A DNA stretch of 45,371 bases from Lachnospiraceae bacterium (lineage in GTDB: Bacteria; Bacillota; Clostridia; Lachnospirales; Lachnospiraceae). Position numbers and translations under genes: made by a program. Of the stretch, positions 8,885 through 17,653 are shown piece after piece. Position 1 is the first letter of the stretch. Every line of letters starts with the position of its first letter. Location of the stretch: contig JAUNGG010000032.1 of the NCBI GenBank assembly GCA_030524635.1, positions 1 through 45,371 on the forward strand, written 5' to 3'. The notes below the pieces were generated by a model that ran no database searches, was not told the DNA's origin, and worked only from the letters and a program-made list of their open reading frames with translations.

Positions 8885-8982
8885 TCCCCTGCTCCCAAAC
8901 AAATTTAAGTAAATCAAAAAATCCGATCCCAGGATCCGAACTTCACCTTTCACTGAGCCATTACGTATTTTTGATGTAACAT

Positions 8983-9011
8983 ATTATAAAATATCATCAG
9001 GCAGGCTGCAA
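8983..9011 (-). promoter_or_regulatory. Sigma-A promoter for the lipoprotein-uvrC-hprK-whiA run
   Basis: On the minus strand TTGCAG (9011-9006) is 17 bases upstream of a perfect TATAAT (8988-8983). The lipoprotein start lies about 100 bases downstream. The -35 is weak, but the -10 and spacing are ideal, and no other promoter of similar quality is seen ahead of this run. Confidence 0.55.
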
Positions 9012-9039
9012 GAAGTTCATAGCCGAATTGTCAAATTCA

Positions 9040-9048
9040 TGCTATACT
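9040..9048 (+). promoter_or_regulatory. Extended -10 promoter for dinB
   Basis: TGC followed by TATACT (9043-9048) forms an extended -10 element about 65 bases upstream of the dinB start. There is no good -35 at the normal distance, which is typical of extended -10 promoters. I saw no LexA/DinR-type operator (GAAC-N4-GTTC) around it. Confidence 0.45.
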
Positions 9049-9111
9049 GTTATTGTTTTTCCATAACCGCAACATGCAAAGCAATCTGGTATTCCCGAAA
9101 GGAGGCCCCCC

Positions 9112-10377
9112 ATGAGCCAGCAGCGCCTGATCTTCCATATCGATGTTAATTCTGCCTTTTTAAGCTGGGAGTCTGTCTATCGGCTGAACCAGGATCCATC
9201 GGCTCTGGACTTACGGACGATCCCCTCCGCGGTGGGAGGAGATGCCGCCAGCCGTCACGGAATCGTTCTGGCAAAATCGACCCCTGCCAAAAGGTACGGC
9301 ATCACCACCGGAGAGCCGCTGGCACAGGCTTACCGGAAATGCCCGCAGCTGACAGTCGTTCCCTCCCGGTTCGACTACTACATCCAATGCTCCGACAGAA
9401 TGATGGCCCTTTTGTCGGATTATACACCAGACAGTGAGAAATTCAGCATTGACGAAACCTTTCTGGATATGACCACCACCATCCACCTGTTCGGTGATCC
9501 CCTGGCCACTGCCAATCAGATCCGGGAGCGGATCCGGGAGGAGCTTAAGTTTACGGTGAATATCGGGATCGCCCCCAATAAGCTTCTTGCAAAAATGGCC
9601 TCTGATTTTGAAAAGCCAGATCGGTGCCATACCTTATTTCAGGAAGAGATTCCCACTAAGCTTTGGCCCCTGCCTATCCGGGAATTATTTTTTGTAGGAC
9701 GTTCTGCCCAGAAAAAGATGGAAAATATCGGGATCCATACCATCGGCCAGCTCGCCGCCTGCGATCTGTCTGTGCTGAGAGCTCATCTTGGTGATAAGTA
9801 TGCCAGATTAATTCACCAATATGCAAACGGCATCGATGATTCTCCCGTTGCTCCCAGAGATCCGGTCAATAAAGGCTACGGCAACAGCATCACCTTATCC
9901 CGGGATGTGGAGGACTACGATACTGCCTGCCAGGTGCTGCTGTCTTTATGCGAAACCGTAGGTGCCAGGCTGCGCGCCCACAGCGTCCTGTGCGGCAATG
10001 TCTGTGTGGAATTAAAGGACTGGGAATTCCATTGTCAGTCCCATCAGGAAAACTTAAAGGAGCCTACCGATTCCACATCTGTTCTCTACGACACAGCCTG
10101 CCGCCTGCTGAAGGAGTTCTGGGATCTTACCCCGGTTCGCCTGATCGGAGTCCGTGCCGGAAAGATCCAGGAGGAGGACTTCTGCCAGCTGAGCCTGTTT
10201 GACGATCCTCTTATTCAGAAGAAACGTGACATGGAAAAAACGGTAGATGCCATCCGTCAGCGGTTTGGAACCGACAGCATCAAACGAGCCAGCTTCCTGA
10301 AAAAAGATGCGCTGGTGGACCATGCTGCCAGCAAAAAGAAACATTTAGAAAGAAGTAATCATCATTATGATACGTGA
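9112..10377 (+). CDS. dinB: Y-family DNA polymerase (DinB/UmuC-like, Pol IV type)
   Basis: A 421-residue translesion polymerase. Catalytic carboxylates are visible in the N-terminal IDVNSAF and in FSIDETFLD. The little-finger region follows in the last third. The C-terminal part carries QLSLF (about residue 362), a canonical beta-clamp-binding pentapeptide. The palm sequence shows an expanded SWESVYRL...IPSAVGGD arrangement typical of a Firmicutes subgroup. The start follows AAAGGAGG. The 3' end overlaps the next gene by 11 bases, so translation of the two may be coupled. Confidence 0.93.
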   Translation: MSQQRLIFHIDVNSAFLSWESVYRLNQDPSALDLRTIPSAVGGDAASRHGIVLAKSTPAKRYGITTGEPLAQAYRKCPQLTVVPSRFDYYIQCSDRMMALLSDYTPDSEKFSIDETFLDMTTTIHLFGDPLATANQIRERIREELKFTVNIGIAPNKLLAKMASDFEKPDRCHTLFQEEIPTKLWPLPIRELFFVGRSAQKKMENIGIHTIGQLAACDLSVLRAHLGDKYARLIHQYANGIDDSPVAPRDPVNKGYGNSITLSRDVEDYDTACQVLLSLCETVGARLRAHSVLCGNVCVELKDWEFHCQSHQENLKEPTDSTSVLYDTACRLLKEFWDLTPVRLIGVRAGKIQEEDFCQLSLFDDPLIQKKRDMEKTVDAIRQRFGTDSIKRASFLKKDALVDHAASKKKHLERSNHHYDT

Positions 10378-11257
10378 TCTAGCTTACCGGATCTCCCAGG
10401 AGGAGGCCGGACTGTCCATTGAGCGCTTTCTAAAGCGCAGAGGGTATTCCAAACACATTATCATTCAGGTGCGCAATGCCGGCGGCATCACAGTGGATGG
10501 AAGCCATGCCATCACACCACAGATCCTGAAGGAAGGCGAAACCCTGCAGATCCACCTGGAGGAACGGGAAAGCTCCCAAAAGGTGGTTCCTACCCAGCTT
10601 CCCTTAAACCTTGTGTATGAGGACGAGGATCTGATGATCGTCAATAAACCGGCAAACATGCCCATTCATCCCTCCCAGGGAAATTTTGAAAACACCCTTG
10701 CCAACGCAGTGGCCTGGTATTACCAGCAAAAGGGACAGCCATACGTGTACCGCGCCATCAACCGTCTGGACCGGGATACCACCGGGCTGCTGATCCTGGC
10801 CAAGCATGGCTTAAGCGGCTGCATCCTGTCTCAGATGGGTTCCCGCCGGGAAATCCACCGGGAATATCTGGCCATCGCCATGGGAAAGGTAGACAGCCAG
10901 GGCAGAATCGACACACCCATCGGCCGGGCCGGCCAGTCCACGGTTCTTCGCTGCATCGACTGGGAACACGGGGATCCGGCCTGCACCCACTATGAACGGC
11001 TCCTGTACCGGGAGGATCTGGACTGCAGCCTGGTACGGCTTCATCTGGAAACAGGACGCACCCATCAGATCCGCGTCCACATGAAGCACATTGGTCATCC
11101 CCTTCCAGGTGATTTCCTCTATCATCCCGATTACCGGCTGATGGAACGGCAGGCTCTCCACTCTCACAAGCTGGAATTTCTTCACCCGATCACAGGAGAG
11201 GCCATGTGCTTTGAAGCACCGATGCCGGAAGACATGAAATGGATACTGGAATCCTGA
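10367..11257 (+). CDS. RluA-family pseudouridine synthase
   Basis: This 296-residue protein has an N-terminal S4-like RNA-binding part (SIERFLKRRGYSKHIIIQVRNAGGITVDG). It is followed by the catalytic domain with the motif INRLDRDTTGLLILAK, which includes the conserved Asp of the RluA class. TGRTHQIRVHMKHIGHPLPGD near residue 235 is also typical. Enzymes of this class isomerise uridines in 23S rRNA or tRNA; the precise target cannot be read from sequence. It overlaps the end of dinB and is probably translated from the same mRNA. Confidence 0.93.
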   Translation: MIRDLAYRISQEEAGLSIERFLKRRGYSKHIIIQVRNAGGITVDGSHAITPQILKEGETLQIHLEERESSQKVVPTQLPLNLVYEDEDLMIVNKPANMPIHPSQGNFENTLANAVAWYYQQKGQPYVYRAINRLDRDTTGLLILAKHGLSGCILSQMGSRREIHREYLAIAMGKVDSQGRIDTPIGRAGQSTVLRCIDWEHGDPACTHYERLLYREDLDCSLVRLHLETGRTHQIRVHMKHIGHPLPGDFLYHPDYRLMERQALHSHKLEFLHPITGEAMCFEAPMPEDMKWILES

Positions 11258-11280
11258 CGATTCAGAATTCCAGTATCCAT
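11239..11280. terminator. Shared stem-loop between convergent genes
   Basis: A palindrome of about 19 bp with one internal mismatch (ATGGATACTGGAAT at 11239-11252 pairing with 11267-11280) spans the rluA stop codon and ends 11 bases before the stop of the convergent methyltransferase gene. There is no long T-run, so the strength as an intrinsic terminator is uncertain. The position between two converging genes supports a two-way role. Confidence 0.7.
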
Positions 11281-11290
11281 TCTTATAACA

Positions 11291-12829
11291 TTACATCCAC
11301 CTCAGGCCCTTGGGATAGTGGTTCTTTAACATGCTTCCGGCCTGCTTCGCCCATCCCAGGCTGAAACCGTCCACCGTTACCAGGATCCATCCCTTCCGGG
11401 ATTCTTTTCCGGCTTCTGCCGGCAGGGTTTCTCCCTTCAGATACCGGATCACATCCATTCCATCTCCATCCAGATTCACAGTCTGCTTTCCCTGCTCTGC
11501 CTTTAAAAACAGCGCCAGCCCATGAGATGGCTCAAATCGGTTTTTCTTTGCCGTTCCCAGATGAAGCCCCGGGCGCAGCACTTTCATGCCTTTCATATCC
11601 GGCATCTGCTCCGGGACATAGTATAGCTGCTCTCCAAACAGCAGGTAACGGCCCGGCTTCTGCTCCCAGGGAAATTTGCTGCTGCTTTCTCCGCTGCCTT
11701 CCATCGAGCAGATGGTTTCCTTACAAAACAGTTCCAATGCCTTCCTTATTTCCCGGTCCAGCCCCTGTCCCGTCCGATCCTTAGGATGTCCGGCTCCCGC
11801 AGCACTTCCTTTTGCCTTTCCCCGCAGCGTCTGATTCCTTTCTGGCATTTCACTGATGGCTCTCTCTGCCCCGCCGCTGCCGCCGGCTGTCATACGGCTT
11901 TCGTCTGCCTTACGGAGGGAAGCCAGGTAATGACCTTCTCCTCCGGTGTGATGGGGCCAGATCCGGAAGGTATCCTGAAGCTCCCGGCCTCCCATTCCTC
12001 CCGGTACCCATTCCGGATGTCCGGCATCGAAAAATTCACGGCCTTCCCTCACCTCAATGGAAAATTCCGGATGTGCATCCAGAAAAGCCTGAATGCTTCC
12101 CTCATTTTCCTCCGGCGCAAAGGTACAGGTGGAATACACCAGACGGCCGCCGGGCTTCAGCATCTTTGCGGCATTGTCCAGGATCTCCTGCTGCCTGCGG
12201 TGGCACAGCGCCACATTTTCCAGACTCCACTCTGCTCTGGCTGCCTCGTCCTTGCGGAACATGCCCTCGCCGGAGCAGGGCGCATCCACTACGATCTTAT
12301 CAAAAAATTCAGGAAACCATCTGGTAAGCTGTGCGCTGTCATGGTTTGTCACCACCACATTGGCAGCTCCCATCCGCTCCACATTCTGGGACAGGATTTT
12401 TGCCCTGGCAGGATGGATCTCATTGCTGACTAACAGTCCCTGGCCCTGCATCCGCCCTGCGATCTGAGTGCTCTTTCCCCCCGGCGCTGCACACAGGTCC
12501 AGCACCAGCTCTCCCGGCTTCGGATCCAGAAGCTGGGAAACTGCCATGGCACTGGGCTCCTGGATATAATAAAGCCCCGCCTCATGGTAGGGATGCTTTC
12601 CCGGCCGTTCACCGGCATCATAATAAAATCCCTCCGGCACCCATGGAACCGGCGTCAGATGAAATTGCTGTCTGCAGCTCTCCTCCAGATGCTTTCGCTC
12701 TCCCTTTAATCCATTCAGCCGCAGCCCCTGTACCCGCGGCTGCCAAAAGGCTGCTTCAAACTCCTGATACTCTTCTCCCAGCATTTTCTGCATCCTCTGC
12801 ACAAATGCCTCCGGCAGCATCTCTGCCAT
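11291..12829 (-). CDS. NOL1/NOP2/Sun-type rRNA cytosine-5 methyltransferase (RsmF-like)
   Basis: The SAM-binding motif LDLCAAPGGKSTQIA, the motif IV cysteine in VDAPCSGEGMFRK and the catalytic cysteine in VYSTCTFAPEEN identify a RsmB/RsmF-class RNA m5C methyltransferase. The C-terminal ~120 residues resemble the RsmF PUA-like tail. Between them lies a variable Gly/Arg/Ser-rich linker of about 80 residues. The frame opens at 12847. The ATG at 12829 has GGGGAGGGAG correctly placed and gives MAEMLPEAF, so I chose it (512 residues). The substrate is presumably 16S rRNA. Confidence 0.92.
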   Translation of the reverse strand: MAEMLPEAFVQRMQKMLGEEYQEFEAAFWQPRVQGLRLNGLKGERKHLEESCRQQFHLTPVPWVPEGFYYDAGERPGKHPYHEAGLYYIQEPSAMAVSQLLDPKPGELVLDLCAAPGGKSTQIAGRMQGQGLLVSNEIHPARAKILSQNVERMGAANVVVTNHDSAQLTRWFPEFFDKIVVDAPCSGEGMFRKDEAARAEWSLENVALCHRRQQEILDNAAKMLKPGGRLVYSTCTFAPEENEGSIQAFLDAHPEFSIEVREGREFFDAGHPEWVPGGMGGRELQDTFRIWPHHTGGEGHYLASLRKADESRMTAGGSGGAERAISEMPERNQTLRGKAKGSAAGAGHPKDRTGQGLDREIRKALELFCKETICSMEGSGESSSKFPWEQKPGRYLLFGEQLYYVPEQMPDMKGMKVLRPGLHLGTAKKNRFEPSHGLALFLKAEQGKQTVNLDGDGMDVIRYLKGETLPAEAGKESRKGWILVTVDGFSLGWAKQAGSMLKNHYPKGLRWM

Positions 12830-12911
12830 GCCTGGCTCCCTCCCCATTTTCTTTCATTATTAATAACGGCAAAAAGGCCAGGTTTATCCTCATAAACCCG
12901 GCCTCCTAGTT

Positions 12912-13391
12912 TTAAAACAGGATCCGATCCTCCGGATACTCTACACCGTTTACTACGATGTAAGCACAGCCCTCATCTGCATTTACATAAAGCTGCATAT
13001 CCTGGATCTCAACCTCTGCATGTGCAGCACGGAAGGCTTCCATTGCCTTTGCAAGCAGCTCCTTTGCCACGATCTGCTTATTTGCATACTCAAAGGTTAC
13101 GGATACATTCGGCTCCTTTGCCTCTTTCTTTGCTGCAGTCTTTCTGGCAGTGGTCTTCTTTGCTGCGGTTTTCTTAACCGGAGCTGCTTCCTGCTCTTCC
13201 TGTACTGCCTGTGATGCTTCTGCCCCAGTCTCCTCTGCGGCCTTCACAGAAGTCTCAGCAGCCTTCTTTGCTGCAGTCTTTCTGGTGGTTGTTTTCTTTA
13301 CCGCTTTCTTCGGCTCCTCAGTCAGAGCCTCTGTATTCTCTGCTGTTGCCTTTACTTCTTCTTCAGCTGCCTTTACGCTTTTTCTTGCCAT
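12912..13391 (-). CDS. DUF6465 family protein with histone-H1-like Ala/Lys tail
   Basis: The 159-residue product starts at the ATG at 13391, just behind AGGAGGATTTG. An upstream start at 13421 lacks such a site. Residues 1-90 are low complexity, with repeated KKTTxRKTAAKK-type blocks like histone H1 or HU-tail proteins, interrupted by acidic Glu/Ala stretches. Residues 95-159 form a compact domain ending YIVVNGVEYPEDRILF that matches DUF6465. Function is not established; binding of nucleic acid by the basic repeats is my inference. It has its own consensus promoter (13477-13505), implying strong expression. Confidence 0.8.
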   Translation of the reverse strand: MARKSVKAAEEEVKATAENTEALTEEPKKAVKKTTTRKTAAKKAAETSVKAAEETGAEASQAVQEEQEAAPVKKTAAKKTTARKTAAKKEAKEPNVSVTFEYANKQIVAKELLAKAMEAFRAAHAEVEIQDMQLYVNADEGCAYIVVNGVEYPEDRILF

Positions 13392-13476
13392 AATACAAAT
13401 CCTCCTGGACGAATGAATCATATAAATGATATGAACATTTCTGTCAAATTACATCCTGTAAACGTTAACATCAGGC

Positions 13477-13505
13477 ATTATAGCCCGGGATTTCCGGTTT
13501 GTCAA
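13477..13505 (-). promoter_or_regulatory. Perfect consensus sigma-A promoter for the DUF6465 gene
   Basis: On the minus strand TTGACA (13505-13500), 17 bases and TATAAT (13482-13477) match the housekeeping consensus at 12 of 12 positions. The leader would be about 75-80 bases. The spacer contains a CCGG-rich dyad. Such a perfect match is uncommon and suggests abundant transcript. Confidence 0.85.
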
Positions 13506-13606
13506 CCGAGCGACAGAATACTGTTAATTATTTACAATGATTTTTCCAGGTTTTTCGGCTATTTCTGTCAGATTTCCGATTGTTTTTTCTAAATTTTTCT
13601 AGTTTT

Positions 13607-15409
13607 TCAATCTATCCTTTCTTCCTCTGTCTGCTCAAATTCATCCAAAAGCTGTGCAAAAACAGCCAGTGCATCCTCCACCGGCTTTGCCGAGGACATG
13701 TCTACTCCGGCCAGCTTCAGCAGATCGATCGGCGGCATCAAACACCCGCTGCTTAAAAACTTCCGGTATCCTTCCAGTGCTCCCGGCTCGCCCTTTAAGA
13801 TACGGCTGGAGATGGCAACTGCTGCAGAGAAACCGGTAGCATACTGATACACGTAAAATGGAGTGTAGAAATGTGGAATCCGCTCCCACTCATAGCCGAT
13901 CTCGTCATCCACCACCATCTCAGGACCGAAATAGTCCTCATTAAGCTGGCGGTAGATCCGGCAAAGCTCGTTGGCTGTCAGCGGCTCACCAGCCTCCGCC
14001 TTTCGGTGAGCCATCATCTCAAACTCGGCAAACATGGTCTGTCGGAACAGTGTGCCCCGGAAGCTTTCCAGGAAATGATTGATCAGATACTTTTTCTCCC
14101 TGGGATCTTTCGTCTGCTCCATCAGATGACGGATCAGCAGCGCCTCATTGCAGGTGGATGCCACTTCAGCCACAAAGATCTTGTAGCCTGCATAGGTGTA
14201 TGGTTGATTTTGATCGGAATAGTAGGTGTGGATAGAATGGCCCATCTCATGAGCCAGGGTAAATACATGATCCAGGGTCCCATTGTAATTCAGCAGCACA
14301 TAGGGGTGAGTCCCATAAACACCCCAGGAATAAGCCCCGCTGCGCTTCCCTTCATTCTCATACACATCGATCCACCGGTTGTCAAAGCCTTCCTGAAGGA
14401 TCGATAAATACTCCTCCCCCAGCGGAGCCAGACCTTCCCGGACCATCTGCTTCGCCTGCTCAAAGGAATAGGTCTGCTTCACTCCCTCCACCATGGGCAC
14501 ATACAGATCGTACATATGGATCTCAGGAAGCTTCAGCGCTTTTTTTCGGATATTCACATACCGGTGAAGCAGAGGCAGGTTCTTTCGGACTGCCGCGATC
14601 AGGTTATCGTATACCGTCTCCGGCACTTCATTGTCCGCCAGAGAATGGGCACGGCTGGAGGGATAATGCTTCACCCTGGCATAGTAGACAGCCTGCTTCA
14701 CATGGGCGCTGTAGGTGGCGGCAATGGTATTCTGAAACTGCCGGTATACGCTGTAAAGCCCCCGGAAGGCATTCTCCCGCACGCGGCGGTCGCTGCTTTC
14801 CATCAGGGCAATATAATTTCCGTGGGTGATGGTGACCGTATCCCCATCAGCATCCGCAATGGACGGAAACTGGACATCGGCGTTGTTAAACATGGTAAAG
14901 ATCTGGGATGCCCCCTGAGTTGCCTCATAGGACTGGGCCAGCAGCTCTTCCATGGGGCCGCTGAGCGTATGAGGTTTTTTCGCCAGTACCTGATCGATGG
15001 CCCGTCTGAAATGGGCAATGCCGTTGTCTGATGCCAGAAATGCATCCAGCCGTTCTGACGGGATCTCCATCAGCTCCGGGATCAGGAAGGAGGACAGCTC
15101 CGCCGCGCTGTAGGACAGTGACTGGGCCCTTCCAAACATTTCCTGATACTTCTGGTCTCTGGTATCCTGATCGGAGCGCATCCTGGCATAGACATACAGC
15201 CGCTCCATCTTCTGGGAGCTCTCATCATCAAATTTCAGACATTGGTATAACTGGTCTGCTGACTCTCCCAAATGCCCCTTAAACTCCTGATAACGCTCCA
15301 GCTCCTTTTTCGTTTCTCCATAAAGTGCTTCCCATGCCTGGTCATCCTCCAGAATATCCTCCAGCTTCCAGGTGGTCTCAATGGCTGCCTCGCTTCGTTT
15401 TTTCACAGA
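13607..15409 (-). CDS. pepF: Oligoendopeptidase F (M3B metallopeptidase)
   Basis: The ~600-residue protein has the M3 zinc site HEMGHSIH (about residue 385) with the downstream glutamate region FVAEVASTCNE. It also carries the YAGYKIF and FRQTMFAEFE blocks typical of PepF. It cleaves 7-17-residue peptides in the cytosol. The frame opens with GTG at 15421, but that codon lacks a ribosome site. A second GTG at 15409 gives MKKRSEAAIETTWKLED, like other PepF starts, with AGGCAGGA before it, so I place the start there. The 185-base stretch upstream of the next gene is T-rich, with no clear hairpin terminator. Confidence 0.93.
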   Translation of the reverse strand, partial: SVKKRSEAAIETTWKLEDILEDDQAWEALYGETKKELERYQEFKGHLGESADQLYQCLKFDDESSQKMERLYVYARMRSDQDTRDQKYQEMFGRAQSLSYSAAELSSFLIPELMEIPSERLDAFLASDNGIAHFRRAIDQVLAKKPHTLSGPMEELLAQSYEATQGASQIFTMFNNADVQFPSIADADGDTVTITHGNYIALMESSDRRVRENAFRGLYSVYRQFQNTIAATYSAHVKQAVYYARVKHYPSSRAHSLADNEVPETVYDNLIAAVRKNLPLLHRYVNIRKKALKLPEIHMYDLYVPMVEGVKQTYSFEQAKQMVREGLAPLGEEYLSILQEGFDNRWIDVYENEGKRSGAYSWGVYGTHPYVLLNYNGTLDHVFTLAHEMGHSIHTYYSDQNQPYTYAGYKIFVAEVASTCNEALLIRHLMEQTKDPREKKYLINHFLESFRGTLFRQTMFAEFEMMAHRKAEAGEPLTANELCRIYRQLNEDYFGPEMVVDDEIGYEWERIPHFYTPFYVYQYATGFSAAVAISSRILKGEPGALEGYRKFLSSGCLMPPIDLLKLAGVDMSSAKPVEDALAVFAQLLDEFEQTEEERID

Positions 15410-15501
15410 ATCCTGCCTCACTTTCTAAACTTTACAACATTAAATGTTCCCATATTTTATAGGATTTTTGCATATCTCATGGAGAGAGCTGAATCATTTC
15501 A

Positions 15502-16197
15502 TCAGATCAGCCCTGCCACCATAGGCACTACCACTACAGTCATCAGGCCTGCCACTGCAATCGACAGGCTGCTCATAGCGCCTTCGATCTCTCCCAGCTC
15601 CAGGGCCTTTGCCGTTCCCAGTGCATGGGAGCTGGTTCCGATGGCCAGCCCCTTGGCCACCGGGTGGGTGATCCTGGCCAGACGGCAGATGGCCTCCGCA
15701 CACATATTTCCAATAATTCCCGTGACCACAATGGACATTACGGTAAGGGTAACAATCCCCCCTGCCTCCTCGCTGACGCCCATTCCGATGGCTGTTGTGA
15801 TGGATTTCGGAAGAAGGGTGACATAGTGCTCATGTCCCAGCCCAAACACCTTGCACAGCAAAAAGATGCAGACCGCGCTGGTGATCACGCCGGAGGTAAT
15901 GCCCACTGCCACCGCCATGCCGTGCTTTTTCAGCATATGAAGCTGCTTATACAGCGGAATCGCCAGGCATACGGTAGCTGGTGTCAGCAGCCCGCTGACA
16001 AACTGCCCGCCCTGCTGGTAAGCATCGTAATCCACACCGGTCACCGTCAGCACCAGCATAACGATCAGAATGGCGATAAGCAGCGGATTAAAGATGGCAA
16101 GCTTCAGCTTCTTTTTCACCATCAACCCGGCCAGGTATGCTCCTACTGTAATAAAAAATCCAAAATAGATACTGTTCTCCAAGATCTCCTTCATCAT
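15502..16197 (-). CDS. lrgB: LrgB-like membrane protein
   Basis: A 231-residue hydrophobic protein with 6-8 predicted membrane segments. LrgB family signatures are PATVCLAIPLYKQ, LLPKSITTAIGM, SEEAGGIVTLT and IGTSSHALGTAKALELGE. It works with LrgA, a holin-like partner. In various bacteria the pair affects murein hydrolase activity, autolysis, or pyruvate/glycolate-like small-acid transport. The start codon overlaps the lrgA stop (ATGA), showing translational coupling. No lytSR two-component genes lie nearby. Confidence 0.93.
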   Translation of the reverse strand: MMKEILENSIYFGFFITVGAYLAGLMVKKKLKLAIFNPLLIAILIVMLVLTVTGVDYDAYQQGGQFVSGLLTPATVCLAIPLYKQLHMLKKHGMAVAVGITSGVITSAVCIFLLCKVFGLGHEHYVTLLPKSITTAIGMGVSEEAGGIVTLTVMSIVVTGIIGNMCAEAICRLARITHPVAKGLAIGTSSHALGTAKALELGEIEGAMSSLSIAVAGLMTVVVVPMVAGLI

Positions 16198-16574
16198 GCT
16201 TCCTCCCTCTCTCTGTCAGGTGCCTTCTTCTCTGTCTTCTGCATCACCCACTGAGCTGCTTTTCCGGTGATCACAAAAACGATCACCGTAGATATGGCAT
16301 TGATCAAAAGATATGGAATTCCAACTGCCTTGATCTGATCCATATATCGGATGATTCCCACTCCAGCCGGAATAAACATGGGGGACATATTATCCAGAAG
16401 AAAATTTCCTGTTCCCTCCACATCCTCCAGCCGCACCAGACCGCTGCAAAGCAGGGCAAGCATTAAAAACAGCCCGTACACCCCAGCCGGAACCGGCAGC
16501 GGCAGAAGCTGGTTCAGAAGCTCTCCAATGCAGGTGATTCCTAAGATCAAAGAAATTTCTTTTGCTGCTTTCAT
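16194..16574 (-). CDS. lrgA: CidA/LrgA holin-like protein
   Basis: This 126-residue protein has four hydrophobic segments and the family pattern LPLPVPAGVYGLFLML followed by NMSPMFIPAGVGII. The start at 16574 follows AAAGGAGAGAACG. The longer frame starting at 16631 adds a charged segment unlike the family. Together with lrgB it forms a two-gene operon, with a candidate promoter at 16671-16699. Confidence 0.92.
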   Translation of the reverse strand: MKAAKEISLILGITCIGELLNQLLPLPVPAGVYGLFLMLALLCSGLVRLEDVEGTGNFLLDNMSPMFIPAGVGIIRYMDQIKAVGIPYLLINAISTVIVFVITGKAAQWVMQKTEKKAPDREREEA

Positions 16575-16670
16575 CACGTTCTCTCCTTTGTCTGTTTCGT
16601 TCTGTATCGTTTCCCGCCGGCGGTTCTGCACATGAAAAGCGCCCTCACCGCCTTTTTCCGGAACACGCCT

Positions 16671-16699
16671 ATTCTATCACTGATGCTTTTCCTAGGCAA
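16671..16699 (-). promoter_or_regulatory. Probable sigma-A promoter for lrgAB
   Basis: On the minus strand TTGCCT (16699-16694) is 17 bases from TAGAAT (16676-16671), about 100 bases ahead of lrgA. The -10 matches 5 of 6 and the -35 matches 4 of 6. It lies back to back with the promoter of the divergent acetyltransferase gene. Confidence 0.5.
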
Positions 16700-16746
16700 G
16701 GGAGATTTCACTGCAACATTTCACGGAACTTCTTGTCTGCCGCTTC

Positions 16747-16775
16747 TTGAATTTTTATCCATTCTTCATTATACT
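16747..16775 (+). promoter_or_regulatory. Probable sigma-A promoter for the GNAT gene
   Basis: TTGAAT (16747-16752), 17 bases, then TATACT (16770-16775). The -10 matches 5 of 6. The leader before the GNAT start at 16809 would be about 25 bases and contains AGAAAGGAAT as the ribosome site. This supports starting the gene at 16809. Confidence 0.6.
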
Positions 16776-16808
16776 GTCAATAACCTGATACAGAAAGGAA
16801 TCTATCTC

Positions 16809-17639
16809 ATGCTTATCAATCAAACTGCTGTTACTTCCAGACAGAAATATGACCTTTCCCGCCTGCTTAAGGCCTGCCGTCTTCAGGAACCCATTACACT
16901 GGGGCTCCCGGAGGATGGGGATCAGTATCTTATGATCTGCCGGCCGAAACAGGAAGCCGATGCTTCTTCTCTGCTTGCCTGCCTGATCATCTGTAAGGTT
17001 CAGGAGGATCTGTGGGAATGCTATGCCTTCACTCATCCCCACTTCCGCAGACAAGGATATTTTTCCCGGCTTTTAGAAGAACTATGTGCCATTGCTAAGG
17101 AGCAGGAAGCCCTTCTTGGAATTGAGATCGATCTGGTCTTTCTCTCTGACGGAAACAGCCCCGATGGACTGGCGGCTGCCCAGGCACTGGAAATGACCTT
17201 CTGGTACTCCGAATACCAGATGAAACTGGATTTAACCACCTGGAATCCAAAGCAGCTTAAGTCCCCCGCTTCCCGCCCCTTCCGACTGTGCCGCCAGATC
17301 ATTCATGAGGACAGCGATGATACAGATGGCTGGATCTACATCGCCTCCTTTGATGAACCGGCAGATACCAGCCTGCAGAAGACTCCCCCTGCCTCCTGTA
17401 TCGGCACCTGCCGCCTGATCCCCTATGACAGCTCCCGCTTTTACCTGTATCATGTGGAGATCCAGGAGGCTTTCCGCTCTCAGGGCTGGGGGACCTGTCT
17501 GCTTCATGCCGTCCTTCGGCAGCTTCCGCCGGAGTCTTCCGTCATACTCCAGGTTTCCTCCCTCAACGAACCCGCTCTCCGCTTATATAAAAAAGCAGGG
17601 TTTCGTGTTACCGAAACCCTGTCCTACTATCTTTATTAA
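16809..17639 (+). CDS. Double-domain GNAT N-acetyltransferase
   Basis: The 276-residue product holds two GNAT-like units. The first has the acetyl-CoA loop RRQGYFSRLLEEL near residue 80. The second has RSQGWGTCLLHAVL near residue 225 and ends with RLYKKAGFRVTETLSYYLY, the usual GNAT C-terminus. Substrate is unknown. The frame is open upstream to 16632, but the start at 16809 has AGAAAGGAAT in front and lies just below a good promoter. The last 45 bases contain the hairpin and A-run that serve as terminator for the convergent relQ transcript. Confidence 0.85.
   Translation: MLINQTAVTSRQKYDLSRLLKACRLQEPITLGLPEDGDQYLMICRPKQEADASSLLACLIICKVQEDLWECYAFTHPHFRRQGYFSRLLEELCAIAKEQEALLGIEIDLVFLSDGNSPDGLAAAQALEMTFWYSEYQMKLDLTTWNPKQLKSPASRPFRLCRQIIHEDSDDTDGWIYIASFDEPADTSLQKTPPASCIGTCRLIPYDSSRFYLYHVEIQEAFRSQGWGTCLLHAVLRQLPPESSVILQVSSLNEPALRLYKKAGFRVTETLSYYLY
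17589..17621 (-). terminator. Rho-independent terminator of relQ inside the GNAT coding end
   Basis: On the minus strand a 10-bp perfect stem (CAGGGTTTCG at 17621-17612 with CGAAACCCTG at 17605-17596) with a 6-base loop is followed by C and six T residues (17594-17589). It lies 33 bases past the relQ stop and inside the last codons of the GNAT gene on the other strand. Confidence 0.85.
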
Positions 17640-17653
17640 CAAATGCGGCCTGA

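Noticed and set aside
9001..9111. SOS (LexA) box ahead of dinB
   Set aside because: No GAAC-N4-GTTC or close variant is present between the divergent genes.
12912..13391. Direct-repeat array (CRISPR-like) in the Lys/Ala-coding region
   Set aside because: The repetition reflects codons for KKTTARKTAAKK-type repeats in a coding gene; no regular spacers exist. No CRISPR array was seen anywhere in the window.
15436..15448. AACATT-T-AATGTT palindrome upstream of pepF
   Set aside because: Short and AT-rich, no second copy, and no promoter of quality to associate it with.
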